Shown here: piece by piece, positions 1 through 10,043 of the stretch
Position numbering within the stretch: the first letter of the stretch is position 1
Layout: every line of letters starts with the position of its first letter
NCBI RefSeq assembly: GCF_000711195.1
Contig: NZ_JOMR01000001.1
Span: forward strand, 1,054,001-1,118,000
Origin: Thiomicrospira pelophila DSM 1534
GTDB taxonomy: Bacteria; Pseudomonadota; Gammaproteobacteria; Thiomicrospirales; Thiomicrospiraceae
Direction: 5' to 3'
DNA length: 64,000 nucleotides
Translations under genes and position numbers: made by a program
Notes under the pieces: model-generated
What the model saw: the letters and a program-made list of their open reading frames with translations, nothing else
Databases searched by the model: none
What the model was told of the DNA's origin: nothing

Positions 1-356
1 TCGTTAATGGCATCGAGTTCCGCTACTGATTGCATGTGTTCTTTGATTAAATACTCAACCGCTTTTACGTCGTGGTTGGTGGTGCGTTCTATTTCTTTAA
101 CACGTTGCGCCATGTCTAAACTGAACTCGTTAACCAATTTAAGCAAATGTTGGGTAGCTTGTTCGCTGAATTTTGGCACCTCAGGAATGCCAGGGTGATT
201 GGATAGCATTTGTAACCAGGCAACTTCAACTCTTACGCGGTTTTTAATTAACCCAAATTCGCTAAAAATGGCTTTTAAGTCGTTAAGACGTGCGCCATAG
301 CGACCGTCAACAGGTGAGATAGCAGTGAGTTCAGAAAGCATGAGAGAGTCAGACAT
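1..356 (-). CDS. purB: Adenylosuccinate lyase, N-terminal part (runs off the window start)
   Basis: Reading the minus strand from the ATG at 356 gives an open frame to base 1 that closely matches the N-terminus of E. coli PurB, including TAISPVDGRYG, the FSEFGLIKNRVRVEVAWLQ stretch and IERTTNHDVKAVEYLIKEH. About 118 residues are visible; the catalytic residues lie beyond the edge. The family cleaves adenylosuccinate to AMP and SAICAR to AICAR in purine synthesis. A Shine-Dalgarno AAGGAA sits just upstream of the start (362-367). The gene diverges from acnB. Identification is firm; only the fragment is seen. Confidence 0.93.
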   Translation of the reverse strand, partial: MSDSLMLSELTAISPVDGRYGARLNDLKAIFSEFGLIKNRVRVEVAWLQMLSNHPGIPEVPKFSEQATQHLLKLVNEFSLDMAQRVKEIERTTNHDVKAVEYLIKEHMQSVAELDAIN

Positions 357-447
357 AATAATTTCCTTAAAACGAATTCTGGGCCAGTCAAATTGAGCTT
401 ATTGCACATAAGCTTTGTAGATGCTGCGAGCCTTAAATAATCAAACG

Positions 448-456
448 TGATATTAT
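448..456 (+). promoter_or_regulatory. Candidate extended -10 promoter for acnB
   Basis: TG-A-TATTAT lies about 39 bases before the acnB start. No good -35 hexamer is visible 16-18 bases upstream, so this would be an extended -10 type promoter. Inferred by eye only. Confidence 0.3.
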
Positions 457-494
457 ATCGCAATTAGACGAACTAAATTAGGGAGCATGATTTT

Positions 495-3071
495 ATGTTA
501 AAAGCTTATCGACAACACGAAGCGGAGCGCGCTGAACAGGGCATTCCACCATTACCACTGGATGCGAAACAAACAGCTGATTTGATTGAGCTGTTAAAAA
601 ACCCGCAGTCTGAAGAGGTTGAAGCTTTGGTCGAGCTTTTAACGCATCGTGTGCCACCTGGGGTGGATGAAGCGGCTTATGTTAAGGCTAGTTTTTTGGC
701 CGATGTGGCTTCCGAGAAAGTCAACGTTTCAGCTATTCCGGCGACAAAAGCCGCTTTTTTGTTGGGCACGATGCTGGGTGGTTACAATGTTCAACCGCTA
801 ATTGAGTTGTTGGATAGCCAAAATACAGGGGTGGCGGAAGCCGCGATGAAAGCCTTGTCTAAAACTATGCTAGTTTATGATGCGTACCATGATGTATTGG
901 AAAAAGCCAATACTAGCCAGTATGCTAAGCAGGTCATTGACGCTTGGGCAGACGCGAAGTGGTTTACCGACAAGCAGAAGATGCCTGAGAAAATTACCGT
1001 GACGGTATTTAAAGTGGATGGTGAGACGAATACAGATGATTTGTCTCCTGCTACAGCCGCTTGGTCTCGTCCGGATATTCCTTTGCACGCCAAAGAAATG
1101 TTGGCCTCAAAAATGCAAGATGTGCCTCAAACAATTGAGACTTTAAAAGCCAAGGGTCATCCAGTGGCTTATGTTGGTGATGTGGTTGGTACGGGCTCGT
1201 CGCGTAAATCGGCCATGAATTCAGTCATGTGGTTTTTTGGCAATGATATTCCTTATGTACCTAATAAACGCCAAGGTGGTGTGGTATTGGGTGGCAAAAT
1301 TGCGCCAATTTTCTTTAACACAGCGGAAGACTCAGGCTCGTTACCGATTGAGTGTGATGTATCTGCCATGAATATGGGCGATGTGATTCATATTTATCCG
1401 TATGAAGGCAAAATCACCAATGAAGCAGGGGATGTTTTAACTCAATTTAAATTAGACCCAATTACCATGCCCGACGAAGTACGAGCGGGCGGTCGAGTCC
1501 CTTTAATTATTGGACGTGACTTAACCGATAAAACGCGCCGTGCGCTAGAACTGGCACCCAGTGAGCACTTCATTCGCCCAATGGATGAAGATAAACAAAC
1601 CCATGGTTTCACACTGGCTCAAAAAATGGTCGGTCAAGCTTGTGGTGTCGATGGCGTGCGCCCGGGGGTATATTGTGAACCGCATATGGCAACCGTGGGG
1701 TCTCAAGATACGACTGGTGCGATGACACGAGATGAAATGAAAGAGTTGGCTTGCTTAGGTTTTAGCGCCGACTTTGTACTTCAGTCTTTCTGCCATACGG
1801 CGGCTTATCCCAAGCCGGTCGATATTAAATTGCAACACAGTTTGCCTGAATTTATTACCAGTCGTGGCGGCGTATCTTTGCGTCCGGGTGATGGCGTAAT
1901 CCATTCTTGGTTAAATCGCATGCTATTGCCGGATACAGTAGGAACGGGTGGTGATTCACATACACGTTTCCCTATCGGGATTTCATTCCCGGCGGGTTCA
2001 GGCCTAGTGGCGTTTGGCGCAACCTTGGGTGTTATGCCGTTGAATATGCCGGAGTCGGTGTTAGTGCGTTTTAAAGGTCAAATGCAGCCTGGCGTGACCT
2101 TACGTGACTTGGTAAATGCGATTCCGTATCAAGCGATTCAGCAAGGTTTGTTGACGGTTGAAAAGAAAGGCAAAAAGAATGTCTTTAATGGTCGCGTGTT
2201 AGAAATTGAAGGCTTACCGGATTTAAAAGTAGAGCAGGCGTTTGAGTTGTCCGATGCATCGGCGGAACGTTCGGCGAATGGTTGTGTGGTTAAGTTAGGT
2301 GAAGCATCGATTATTGAATTCTTGAAGTCCAATATCCGTTTGATTGAATGGATGGTGGAAAATGGATATGAAGACGCGCGTACCTTGTTGCGTCGTCGTG
2401 ATGAAATGCAAAAGTGGATTGATACCCCTGTCTTGTTAGAAGCGGATGCCGATGCTCAGTATGCCGAAGTCATCGAGATTGACCTTAATCAGATTAAAGA
2501 ACCTATCGTTGCTTGTCCAAACGATCCAGATGATGTCAAGCTGTTGTCTGAAGTTGCGGGTGAGAAAATTGACGAAGTATTTATTGGCTCATGTATGACC
2601 AATATTGGTCATTACCGCGCCGCTGGTAAGGTGTTAGAAACGTTAAATGGCGTGGTGCCAACACGTTTATGGATCGCGCCTCCGACTAAAATGGATGAGC
2701 GTCAATTAATCGAAGAGGGCTACTACAGTACTTTTGGTCGAGCTGGTGCACGAACTGAAATGCCGGGTTGTTCGTTGTGCATGGGTAACCAGGCGCGTGT
2801 AGCGGACGGTTCGACGGTATTCTCAACCTCAACACGTAACTTCCCCAACCGTTTAGGTAATGGCGCGAATGTGTATTTAGGTTCGGCTGAGTTGGCGGCG
2901 GTGATTGCCGCGACCGGACAAATCCCAACACCAGAAGAATATTTGGCGGCGGTGAGTCGATTAAATACCATGGCGGATGATGTGTATCGTTATTTGCAAT
3001 TTGATGAAATGGCGGATTATGAGATTAAGTCGCCTAAAAACTTATCCGAAATTGGCGTGGCCGTTGGCTGA
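495..3071 (+). CDS. acnB: Bifunctional aconitate hydratase 2 / 2-methylisocitrate dehydratase
   Basis: The 858-residue product is close to the 865 of E. coli AcnB and shows the AcnB domain order: N-terminal HEAT-like helical domain ([16 protein letters not shown]), a swivelling domain, then the catalytic domains. The three [4Fe-4S] ligands are visible as C700 ([15 protein letters not shown]) and C759/C762 ([13 protein letters not shown]). It interconverts citrate and isocitrate in the TCA cycle. A GGGAG ribosome site (481-485) precedes the start. It is monocistronic: purB diverges upstream and a strong bidirectional terminator follows. Confidence 0.97.
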   Translation: MLKAYRQHEAERAEQGIPPLPLDAKQTADLIELLKNPQSEEVEALVELLTHRVPPGVDEAAYVKASFLADVASEKVNVSAIPATKAAFLLGTMLGGYNVQPLIELLDSQNTGVAEAAMKALSKTMLVYDAYHDVLEKANTSQYAKQVIDAWADAKWFTDKQKMPEKITVTVFKVDGETNTDDLSPATAAWSRPDIPLHAKEMLASKMQDVPQTIETLKAKGHPVAYVGDVVGTGSSRKSAMNSVMWFFGNDIPYVPNKRQGGVVLGGKIAPIFFNTAEDSGSLPIECDVSAMNMGDVIHIYPYEGKITNEAGDVLTQFKLDPITMPDEVRAGGRVPLIIGRDLTDKTRRALELAPSEHFIRPMDEDKQTHGFTLAQKMVGQACGVDGVRPGVYCEPHMATVGSQDTTGAMTRDEMKELACLGFSADFVLQSFCHTAAYPKPVDIKLQHSLPEFITSRGGVSLRPGDGVIHSWLNRMLLPDTVGTGGDSHTRFPIGISFPAGSGLVAFGATLGVMPLNMPESVLVRFKGQMQPGVTLRDLVNAIPYQAIQQGLLTVEKKGKKNVFNGRVLEIEGLPDLKVEQAFELSDASAERSANGCVVKLGEASIIEFLKSNIRLIEWMVENGYEDARTLLRRRDEMQKWIDTPVLLEADADAQYAEVIEIDLNQIKEPIVACPNDPDDVKLLSEVAGEKIDEVFIGSCMTNIGHYRAAGKVLETLNGVVPTRLWIAPPTKMDERQLIEEGYYSTFGRAGARTEMPGCSLCMGNQARVADGSTVFSTSTRNFPNRLGNGANVYLGSAELAAVIAATGQIPTPEEYLAAVSRLNTMADDVYRYLQFDEMADYEIKSPKNLSEIGVAVG

Positions 3072-3081
3072 TAATACAACC

Positions 3082-3093
3082 ACCAGGCCTGGT
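3082..3093. repeat. Dispersed palindrome ACCAGGCCTGGT, copy 1
   Basis: Exact 12-mer, extended by flanking bases to a perfect 20-bp palindrome (3078-3097). It lies between the acnB stop and its terminator hairpin. Confidence 0.95.
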
Positions 3094-3100
3094 GGTTGAT

Positions 3101-3143
3101 AAAAAAAGCCCGCTATTATTGATTAATAGCGGGCTTTTTTTTA
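3101..3143. terminator. Bidirectional intrinsic terminator between acnB and the SQR-like gene
   Basis: Stem AGCCCGCTATTA (3107-3118) pairs perfectly with TAATAGCGGGCT (3124-3135) over a 5-base loop. A run of A precedes and a run of T follows, so it can end transcripts from both convergent genes. Confidence 0.93.
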
Positions 3144-3193
3144 TCTAAAATTTACTTGAGTTTGAATTTTAGATTGCTTGAGTTAATGCGTTA

Positions 3194-4318
3194 TTAACGG
3201 TAGCTGCGCAAATACCACCATTCAAAAAAGCGTTTAGCATAATGCATTAAACGGCAGGGCGGCAGCATCAAAGTGCCCTTTTCGGTGCGACGAATTAACA
3301 GGCCGTGAGTAAGTGTGTCCACAATACAGACTAACTCATGTTTAATTTTTTGCTTTTTCCCCGTTTGCTTAATGTCGGCGACCAGATTGTGTGCCGCGAC
3401 TTTGGCTTGTATGTCAGCCGCATGAGCTTGCTTAGGTTGCCAATCTGGCCCCTCGAAACTACCTGCATCCCCAGCGACATAGGTTTTGTCAAAGCCTTTG
3501 ACTTGGGCAAATTCATCGGCAACAATCATGTCGCCAGCCGACTTAGGTAAATCGGTGTTTTCTAACCAAGCTGGGCCAGTCATGCCGGGCATGAATAATA
3601 TTAAGTCGGCCTGAAACTCACCACCTTCGGTTTGGACTTTGTTGGCTTCAAATCCGACCATTTTATGTCCTAAATGAGTTTCAATATTCTTTTTAGCCAT
3701 CATGATTTGCATTTTCGCTGGCACTTTAGCACCTAAGCGTTTGCCCGGTTCTGGAGCCGGATTAAAGAAAATGATTTTGAATTTATCACGGCGTCCTTGC
3801 TGGCGAAGTAAGGTGTCGATACCGAATAAAAACTCGAACATGGGGCCACCACGCATGGCGGCTGGTTCGTTAGGGTTGCCCCCAAATCCGATTGCGATTG
3901 TGCCGGATTCCATGGCTTCAAGTTGGTCACGGATTTTTTCGACAGCTGGGATGCCTTCGCAAGGGGTGATGGCATGTTCAATACCAGGCAATTTTTTAAT
4001 AAAACGCCCACCGCTGGCAATGATTAAACCATCATTTGAGAATTCACCTCTATCGGTAACGACGGTGCGTCCACCGTCTTTGATGGATTCAACTTGAGAT
4101 TGAACAAACTCAACACGTTGTCGGTTGAAGAAGTTATGCAGGTCAACTTTAAGGTCGTCGGGTTGACGGATTTTTGACGGCACCCAGATTAAACTGGGCA
4201 GATAGATCAAATTTTGGTTGGGTGAGAATACTTGAATGGTAACGTCTTTAAGCTGTTTTCGAACTTGTTTAATAGCGGTTAAAGCCGCAAACCCGGTGCC
4301 TAGAATCGCAATCTTCAT
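3194..4318 (-). CDS. Sulfide:quinone oxidoreductase-like FAD flavoprotein
   Basis: A 374-residue pyridine-nucleotide-disulfide oxidoreductase fold: N-terminal dinucleotide-binding GTGFAA (residues 7-12), a middle segment with ASGG (101-104) and a third FAD contact YVAGDAGSF (280-288). The layout and the aromatic/basic C-terminus (FFEWWYLRSYR) resemble SQR or flavocytochrome-c sulfide dehydrogenase relatives, which oxidise sulfide and pass electrons to quinone at the membrane. Cysteines are at 120, 331 and 355; C120 and C331 are the best candidates for the redox pair, and no third cysteine is present near residue 160 as in classical type I SQR. Substrate is inferred; a type II NADH dehydrogenase-like role is less likely. 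Confidence 0.65.
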   Translation of the reverse strand: MKIAILGTGFAALTAIKQVRKQLKDVTIQVFSPNQNLIYLPSLIWVPSKIRQPDDLKVDLHNFFNRQRVEFVQSQVESIKDGGRTVVTDRGEFSNDGLIIASGGRFIKKLPGIEHAITPCEGIPAVEKIRDQLEAMESGTIAIGFGGNPNEPAAMRGGPMFEFLFGIDTLLRQQGRRDKFKIIFFNPAPEPGKRLGAKVPAKMQIMMAKKNIETHLGHKMVGFEANKVQTEGGEFQADLILFMPGMTGPAWLENTDLPKSAGDMIVADEFAQVKGFDKTYVAGDAGSFEGPDWQPKQAHAADIQAKVAAHNLVADIKQTGKKQKIKHELVCIVDTLTHGLLIRRTEKGTLMLPPCRLMHYAKRFFEWWYLRSYR

Positions 4319-4428
4319 AGTTTTTCCTTACCTAATGCGCAAAATATTCAAGTTATCATAGCAAACTTTTTGTGCTTTTATAAAGTGATGATTTCGCGCT
4401 GTTTTGGCTGGCGGTGAATTTCAACGAA

Positions 4429-4887
4429 TTAGCTTTTTGCATCCACTCTTGCTTTCATCACTAGTTTGCGTATTTTGCGTGCTGGGGTGCCTATGCACGG
4501 CATATGTAAATCAGTTGGGAAAAAGATGATAAACATACCTCTTTTAACATGAATCATTTGGCCAGCGACTTGGTAAAGTGCAAAATCTTTTTCTTCGTTA
4601 TAAGCCTGTACTGGTGTTTGATTGACGAGTGGTTGGACGCCCATGTATTCATCACCAGCTAAGATAACTTGTACGTCAATATATTGGCGATGGGCTTCGT
4701 AAAGTGAACCATCACTGGGTTGGGTTTCGTATTCATCAATAATTGCGTCCAGTTGGTCGCTGACATGGTGGCGACCAATCTCAAGCTTATTAAAGTCCAT
4801 TCCACTAGAAATATAATCCAAGGCCTGATCAATAGCTGGGTGTAGCCCTTTATATAAGTGGGCATTTTCAAGACGATCAAAAATCAT
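4429..4887 (-). CDS. YhcH/YjgK/YiaL family protein
   Basis: The 152-residue product matches the small YhcH/YjgK/YiaL (DUF386) beta-sandwich family across its length. The family signature is visible as EAHRQYIDVQ near the middle and FFPTDLHMPC towards the C-terminus; the His, Glu and Asp residues there form a metal-binding pocket in known structures. Characterised relatives act on sugars such as sialic acid anomers, but the substrate cannot be read here. It lies 110 bases upstream of the SQR-like gene in the same orientation and may be co-transcribed with it. Confidence 0.8.
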   Translation of the reverse strand: MIFDRLENAHLYKGLHPAIDQALDYISSGMDFNKLEIGRHHVSDQLDAIIDEYETQPSDGSLYEAHRQYIDVQVILAGDEYMGVQPLVNQTPVQAYNEEKDFALYQVAGQMIHVKRGMFIIFFPTDLHMPCIGTPARKIRKLVMKARVDAKS

Positions 4888-5090
4888 AAAAGCTCGCTTT
4901 TTCCTAAAAAGATTAATCAGCCTATTTTACGCGAGCTGACTTTAGATAAAGATAAATATTTGCGTTCATTACAAGGTTTTTTGGTTAAGGATGACCTTCG
5001 TTTAAACGGGGCTTGTGGTAAACTTGGCGTTTTAACGGTTGTTGGTGCTTAAATGCACTATTCACGTGACCTGAATTGAATAGCGATGTT

Positions 5091-5438
5091 ATGAAAATAA
5101 AACATGTTTTATGGTTAGTGCCAGGCCTGGTACTTGTATTATCGGGTTGTGCGCAAGTAAGCGTTAATCCTTTATCTGAAGCGAATGAAGAATACGAGTT
5201 GGTTCAGACTCGCAGTGAGCCACCTAAGAATTTTGAAAGCCGAGCGTTGCGTAAGCAAGCTGAAGCCTTGTGTCCAACAGGCTATGAATATTTATTGCGC
5301 TACGCACATAAGTCGGCTGAATTTGTTGAAAATCATGCGGCTTGTGCTGTCGGTGAAGATTGCCGTTATGAATTAAAGTGGCGTATTCGTTGCGGTGATA
5401 TTCCGCGAGAACCGTTTTCTTTGTTTGGCAAAACCTAA
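5091..5438 (+). CDS. Small putative outer-membrane lipoprotein
   Basis: The chosen ATG gives a 115-residue protein with a clear lipoprotein signal: MKIKHVLWLVPGLVLVLSGC, lipobox LSGC with C20 as the lipidated residue. A TTG 15 bases upstream is possible but would lengthen the signal without reason. The mature part has several cysteines (CPTGYEY, AACAVGEDC, IRCGD) that could form disulfides. I do not recognise the family. The signal-peptide codons for Val-Pro-Gly-Leu-Val overlap a one-mismatch copy of the dispersed palindrome. Confidence 0.7.
   Translation: MKIKHVLWLVPGLVLVLSGCAQVSVNPLSEANEEYELVQTRSEPPKNFESRALRKQAEALCPTGYEYLLRYAHKSAEFVENHAACAVGEDCRYELKWRIRCGDIPREPFSLFGKT
5120..5131. repeat. 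Dispersed palindrome, variant GCCAGGCCTGGT
   Basis: One mismatch (position 1, A to G) to the 12-mer consensus; inside the lipoprotein signal sequence. Confidence 0.75.
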
Positions 5439-5499
5439 TAAATGCGTTTGAGTCAAATGAATAGATTGGCTCAATTAGCGAGTTATACCAGGAGAGTTT

Positions 5500-5952
5500 A
5501 TGAGTTCAAGGCCTTTGGTTGTACAGGAAAACAGTGAAATAGGTATTAGTTTTACGTTATGTTTAGCTGATGAGACGCCCATTGATCAAACTGAGCCGGG
5601 TGAGGTTTATCGCTTTAGAATTGGTGAGGGCAGTTTACTGGCTAATCTTGAAAGTTTGTTAATCGGTTTAGAGGTTGGCACGCAGGCTAAATTTTTTGTG
5701 CCACCTGAAGATGGGTTTGGCTTTCCTGACCCAGCTAATGTCTATACCATGCAACGCGCAGAGTTTCCGGATGACATGGCCTTAAAAGTCGGCGATGTAG
5801 TGGGATTTGATACGCCCACTGGTGATGAAGTGCCAGGTACAGTGGTAAGTATGCAAGAGGATGATGTGACCGTGGATTTTAATCATCCTTTAGCCGGCCA
5901 AACCTTTATTTTTGATGTGAAGATTGAAGCAGTTTACGATTCGGTCTCTTGA
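5500..5952 (+). CDS. slpA: FKBP-type peptidyl-prolyl isomerase, SlpA type
   Basis: The 150-residue product matches the SlpA/FkpB group: an FKBP core interrupted by an insert-in-flap chaperone domain (VPPEDGFGFPDP, then VGDVVGFDTPTGDEVPGTVV) and the closing FNHPLAGQTFIFDVKI. It would act as a cytoplasmic proline isomerase and holdase. A good AGGAGAG ribosome site precedes the ATG. In many gammaproteobacteria this gene sits beside lspA and ispH; neither is here. Its 3' end overlaps the convergent PP0621-like gene by 19 bases. Confidence 0.9.
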   Translation: MSSRPLVVQENSEIGISFTLCLADETPIDQTEPGEVYRFRIGEGSLLANLESLLIGLEVGTQAKFFVPPEDGFGFPDPANVYTMQRAEFPDDMALKVGDVVGFDTPTGDEVPGTVVSMQEDDVTVDFNHPLAGQTFIFDVKIEAVYDSVS

Positions 5953-6230
5953 GTTTCGGCTTGTTTCGATTCTGATGTTTCGTTAGGGTTAAGCTTAGGA
6001 CCGGCTTTCATATGACCTTCGCTACAGTAGGTGTGCGTGCCATCAAAGTAGGCTTCAGATTGCGGTAAATGTATACCACAACGGGCGCAGCGCACCATGA
6101 GTTGGCTATCGAGGGGTTCGGTTTTCGACGGTTTTTGGGTTTTTTCCCGAGCCTCGATAATGAGGTTAAGGATTAATCGAATCAAAAAATAAATGAGTAG
6201 AACAAACGCTAAAAATAGAACAGCTTGCAT
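5934..6230 (-). CDS. PP0621-like small membrane protein with a Cys-rich zinc-finger-like motif
   Basis: One N-terminal membrane helix (VLFLAFVLLIYFLIRLILNL) is followed by a short linker and MVRCARCGIHLPQSEAYF...YCSEGH, a CxxC plus C/H arrangement like the PP0621 family of gammaproteobacteria. The 98-residue start at 6230 is preferred because AAGG lies about 10 bases upstream; an ATG at 6269 would add 13 residues. The tail is acidic and low complexity. Function unknown; metal binding is inferred from the cysteine spacing. Confidence 0.65.
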   Translation of the reverse strand: MQAVLFLAFVLLIYFLIRLILNLIIEAREKTQKPSKTEPLDSQLMVRCARCGIHLPQSEAYFDGTHTYCSEGHMKAGPKLNPNETSESKQAETQETES

Positions 6231-6354
6231 ACAAAGTGAGCCTTTAATAGGGTACATGGATGCAAGCATTGTCTGAAATATTTACAATAAAAGCAATTTT
6301 TAATCTGAGGCCATGTCCGGCCTTTGCCATTGTTGGTTGGAGTTGAAACACACA

Positions 6355-7524
6355 ATGAATTTACATGAGTATCAGGCTAAGCTCCTGTTTAAACAAGCTG
6401 GAATTGCAGTGCCGCAAGGTGTAGTGGTTGATGATCTGTCACAGGTGTTGGATGCGGTTAACCAGCTACCAAGTCAAGGCTGGGTGGTGAAAGCTCAAAT
6501 TCACGCTGGCGCACGTGGTAAAGCCGGTGGCGTTAAACTGGTTAAAACGGTCGCGGAAGCGGAGCAGGCTGCAAAAGCCTTGCTGGGTTCAAGCTTAGCA
6601 ACGATTCAAACGGCCGGTAAAGCTTTGCCGATTAACAAATTATTGATTGAGCAAACGCTCGATATTCAACAAGAACTCTATTTGAGCTTGGTGGTAGATC
6701 GAGTCGAAAAAGCCCATCGGTTTGTGGTTTCTGCGGCTGGCGGGATGGACATTGAAGAAGTCGCCGACACTCAGCCGGAAAAAATTATCTGCTTGGATGT
6801 GAATCCTTTATTGGGTGTAATGCCTTATCAAGCGCGAGAAATTGGGTTTGCACTAGGGTTAACCGGTGACGCCTTCAAGCAACTGGGTTCTATTTTAAAG
6901 CGTTTGTATCAGTTAGCACTGGATAAGGATTTTGCCCAGGTTGAAATTAATCCGTTGGTTTTAACCGCTGATAATCAGTTGATCGCGCTAGATGCGAAGG
7001 TTAATATCGATCCAAATGCGCTTTACCGACAACCAGGCCTGGTGGAATGGCGCGATATTAGTCAAGAAGATGAACGTGAAGCACAAGCTTCTCAGTTTCA
7101 GCTTAACTATATTGCATTAGATGGCAATATCGGCTGTATGGTAAATGGCGCCGGCTTGGCCATGGCGACCATGGACTTAATTCAACTCAATGGCGGTCAA
7201 CCGGCTAACTTTTTGGATGTAGGTGGCGGCACCACGCCTGAGCGTGTTTCCGAAGCCTTTAAGTTGATTTTGTCGTCTTCAGAAGTCAAAGCTATTTTAG
7301 TTAATATTTTTGGTGGCATCGTACGTTGTGATTTAATTGCTGAGGGCATTATTCAGGCCGTTAAAGAAGTTGGGCTATCTATTCCAGTGGTAGTGCGATT
7401 AGAAGGTACCAATGTAGAGTTAGGGCGTGAAAAATTAGCGCAAAGTGGTTTAAGTATTATTAGCGCCAATGACTTGGCGAGTGCCGCGCGTAAAGTGGTT
7501 GAAGTGGCAGGAGAAAGCGCATGA
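6355..7524 (+). CDS. sucC: Succinyl-CoA synthetase, beta subunit (ADP-forming)
   Basis: From the ATG at 6355 the product is 389 residues, one more than E. coli SucC, beginning [12 protein letters not shown]. The ATP-grasp domain is followed by the CoA-ligase domain with [13 protein letters not shown] and [15 protein letters not shown]. The subunit binds nucleotide and succinate in the TCA cycle. A frame extension upstream to 6313 lacks family homology. GGAG at 6339-6342 is the likely ribosome site. The stop overlaps the sucD ATG, so the two are translationally coupled. Confidence 0.96.
   Translation: MNLHEYQAKLLFKQAGIAVPQGVVVDDLSQVLDAVNQLPSQGWVVKAQIHAGARGKAGGVKLVKTVAEAEQAAKALLGSSLATIQTAGKALPINKLLIEQTLDIQQELYLSLVVDRVEKAHRFVVSAAGGMDIEEVADTQPEKIICLDVNPLLGVMPYQAREIGFALGLTGDAFKQLGSILKRLYQLALDKDFAQVEINPLVLTADNQLIALDAKVNIDPNALYRQPGLVEWRDISQEDEREAQASQFQLNYIALDGNIGCMVNGAGLAMATMDLIQLNGGQPANFLDVGGGTTPERVSEAFKLILSSSEVKAILVNIFGGIVRCDLIAEGIIQAVKEVGLSIPVVVRLEGTNVELGREKLAQSGLSIISANDLASAARKVVEVAGESA
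7032..7043. repeat. Dispersed palindrome ACCAGGCCTGGT, copy 2
   Basis: Exact 12-mer inside sucC, encoding Pro-Gly-Leu-Val between the ATP-grasp and ligase domains. Confidence 0.95.
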
Positions 7525-8396
7525 GTATTTTAATTAATAAACACACCCGCGTTATCTGCCAAGGTTTTACCGGTAAACAAGGGAGCTTCCATTCAGAACA
7601 AGCGATCGCTTATGGCACTAAAATGGTGGGTGGTGTGACTCCCGGCAAAGGCGGGCAAACGCATTTAGGTTTACCTGTGTTTAACACCGTTAAAGACGCG
7701 GTCAAACAAACGGGTGCAGAAGCCAGTATGATTTATGTGCCACCGGCTTTTGCAGCGGATTCCATTATTGAAGCAATTGACGCTGGTATTAAAGTGATCA
7801 CCTGCATTACCGAAGGTATTCCGGTTAACGATATGTTAAAGGTTCGTGCCGTGTTGGAGGCGTCTGATAGCTATTTAATCGGTCCAAATTGCCCTGGCTT
7901 GATTACGCCGGGTGAGTGCAAAATTGGCATAATGCCGGGTCATATTCACCTGCCGGGCAAAGTGGGTGTGGTTTCTCGCTCTGGCACTTTAACTTATGAA
8001 GCCGTGCATCAAACCACCCAAAATGGTTTAGGCCAGTCAACTTGTGTGGGCATCGGCGGTGATCCAATTCATGGTATGAGCTTTATTGACTGCTTGAGTT
8101 TGTTTGAGCAAGATCCTCAAACCGAAGGCATTATTATGGTAGGCGAAATTGGTGGTCAAGCTGAGGAAGATGCGGCTGAATTTATTCAGGCGCATGTGAC
8201 CAAACCTGTGGTGGCTTACATTGCAGGCGTGACGGCTCCACCTGGAAAGCGTATGGGGCATGCTGGGGCGATTGTCAGCGGTGGCAAAGGCACAGCAGAA
8301 GCCAAGTTCGCCGCTTTAGAGACGGCAGGAGTCACGGTGGTACGCACACCAACCGAAATGGGATCGGCACTTTTTGAACGACTAAACAAGGCTTAA
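7521..8396 (+). CDS. sucD: Succinyl-CoA synthetase, alpha subunit
   Basis: The 291-residue product begins [21 protein letters not shown], carries the CoA-binding Rossmann segment and the catalytic histidine loop [20 protein letters not shown] with H247 as the phosphorylated residue. With SucC it interconverts succinyl-CoA and succinate with ADP phosphorylation. It overlaps sucC by 4 bases (ATGA) and is followed after 15 bases by nadE, suggesting one transcript. Confidence 0.96.
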   Translation: MSILINKHTRVICQGFTGKQGSFHSEQAIAYGTKMVGGVTPGKGGQTHLGLPVFNTVKDAVKQTGAEASMIYVPPAFAADSIIEAIDAGIKVITCITEGIPVNDMLKVRAVLEASDSYLIGPNCPGLITPGECKIGIMPGHIHLPGKVGVVSRSGTLTYEAVHQTTQNGLGQSTCVGIGGDPIHGMSFIDCLSLFEQDPQTEGIIMVGEIGGQAEEDAAEFIQAHVTKPVVAYIAGVTAPPGKRMGHAGAIVSGGKGTAEAKFAALETAGVTVVRTPTEMGSALFERLNKA

Positions 8397-8411
8397 GGTC
8401 TAGGGGGAAAC

Positions 8412-10043
8412 ATGTCGCACACGATCCAAATTGTCATGGCTCAAATTGATCCATTAGTTGGCGATATTTCTGGCAATGTGGAACGCATGGTTCGGGCGGC
8501 GAATCAGGCTAAACAAGACCATAATGCCGACCTGGTCGTGTTTCCCGAAATGAGTTTGTTAGGTTACCCGCCTGAAGATTTATTATTAAGGCATGGCTTG
8601 TATCCACAAATTCAGGAAGCGCTAAACTCGCTATGTGATCAAGTAAAAGATATCGCGATGGTGGTGGGTTATCCTATGATCGATGCGCTGGGTGAACGTT
8701 TTAATATGGCGGCTTGGATTAGCGAAGGCATGATCCAAGCCAGCTATATGAAACAGCATTTACCAAACTACAATGTATTTGATGAACAGCGTTATTTTGC
8801 CGCTGGAAGTAAACCCTGTGTGGTGGGTTTTAAAGGCGTGCAGTTTGGCTTAGTCATCTGTGAAGATATTTGGAAACCAGGCCCGGCTTTACAGACGGCT
8901 CAAGCCGGCGCTGAAGTCATTATTAACATTAATGCTTCTCCCTTCCACACTGAAAAATACCAAGACCGATTAGCCGTGGTGCGTCGTCGTATTGATGAAG
9001 TTAAACTGCCAGTTGTTTACGTCAACCAAGTGGGTGGTCAGGACGAACTGGTGTTTGATGGTGGTTCGTTTGCCATGTCGGCAGAAGGTTCAGTTCAAGT
9101 ACAAGCGCCGGAGTTTACGAATGCGTTAACCCTCGTGCAGTTGGTAAAAAACCAAGGTAAAGTTGAGGTTTTAGCCGGTTCGCAGGCACCGCTTTACCAA
9201 GGTGAAGCACGTATATATGAAGCGATCAAGTTGGGCATTCGTGACTATGTACACAAAAATGGATTTAAGGGTGTGTTATTGGGTTTATCCGGTGGAATTG
9301 ATTCTGCGTTAACCTTGGCCTTAGCGGTCGATGCATTAGGCGCGGATCAAGTTGAAGCTATCATGATGCCATTTCGCTATACGGCTCAAATTAGTATTGA
9401 AGATGCCCAAGCCCAAGCGGAAACCATGCGTGTCAAATATGACAATATGCCGATCGAGTCAATTTATAGTGGGTTTGAAGCGAGTTTGGCTGAACGATTT
9501 GAGGGTTATGAGGTGGATCTTACTGAAGAAAATTTGCAAGCACGTATTCGTGGAACCTTGTTAATGGCTTTGTCGAACAAGCTTGGCAAGTTAGTGTTGG
9601 CCACCAGTAACAAAAGCGAATCGGCGGTGGGATACAGTACGCTTTATGGTGATATGGTGGGGGGATTTTCACCGCTTAAAGATGTGCCTAAAACGTTGGT
9701 GTATCGTTTAGCGGAATATCGGAATCAATTAAACAAAGTCATTCCGAAACGTGTGATTACGCGTCCGCCATCGGCTGAGCTGAGACCAGATCAAGTCGAC
9801 CAGGATTCCTTGCCAGATTACGATGTGTTGGATGCGATTATTAAAGCCTATGTTGAACAAGATAATACACCGGCTGAAATCGTTGCATCGGAGATCGCGG
9901 AAGCGGAAGTCGTTTACCGAGTGGTAGGTCTAATCAATCGCAGTGAATACAAACGTCGTCAGGCGGCGCCGGGCGTACGAATTTCGTTGCGCGCTTTTGG
10001 ACGCGACCGACGTTACCCGATCACCAGCGGTTATAGCGAATAA
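8412..10043 (+). CDS. nadE: Glutamine-dependent NAD+ synthetase
   Basis: A two-domain protein of 543 residues. The N-terminal nitrilase-type glutaminase domain shows its triad as E46 (FPEMSLLGYPPEDLL), K114 (YMKQHLPNY) and C150 (LVICEDIWKPG). The C-terminal NAD synthase domain has the PP-loop SGGIDS at 293-298 and LATSNKSESAVGYSTLYGD. It amidates nicotinic acid adenine dinucleotide to NAD with glutamine. Its TAA stop touches a copy of the dispersed palindrome, and the next gene starts 10 bases on. Confidence 0.96.
   Translation: MSHTIQIVMAQIDPLVGDISGNVERMVRAANQAKQDHNADLVVFPEMSLLGYPPEDLLLRHGLYPQIQEALNSLCDQVKDIAMVVGYPMIDALGERFNMAAWISEGMIQASYMKQHLPNYNVFDEQRYFAAGSKPCVVGFKGVQFGLVICEDIWKPGPALQTAQAGAEVIININASPFHTEKYQDRLAVVRRRIDEVKLPVVYVNQVGGQDELVFDGGSFAMSAEGSVQVQAPEFTNALTLVQLVKNQGKVEVLAGSQAPLYQGEARIYEAIKLGIRDYVHKNGFKGVLLGLSGGIDSALTLALAVDALGADQVEAIMMPFRYTAQISIEDAQAQAETMRVKYDNMPIESIYSGFEASLAERFEGYEVDLTEENLQARIRGTLLMALSNKLGKLVLATSNKSESAVGYSTLYGDMVGGFSPLKDVPKTLVYRLAEYRNQLNKVIPKRVITRPPSAELRPDQVDQDSLPDYDVLDAIIKAYVEQDNTPAEIVASEIAEAEVVYRVVGLINRSEYKRRQAAPGVRISLRAFGRDRRYPITSGYSE

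Noticed and set aside
4858-5052. 63-codon plus-strand frame between the YhcH-family gene and the lipoprotein gene
   Set aside because: It overlaps the YhcH start region, has no ribosome site or recognisable domain, and probably spans only the divergent promoters.
7600-7611. AAGCGATCGCTT palindrome, containing the cyanobacterial HIP1 octamer
   Set aside because: A single occurrence noticed within conserved sucD codons; no sign of iteration in this window.
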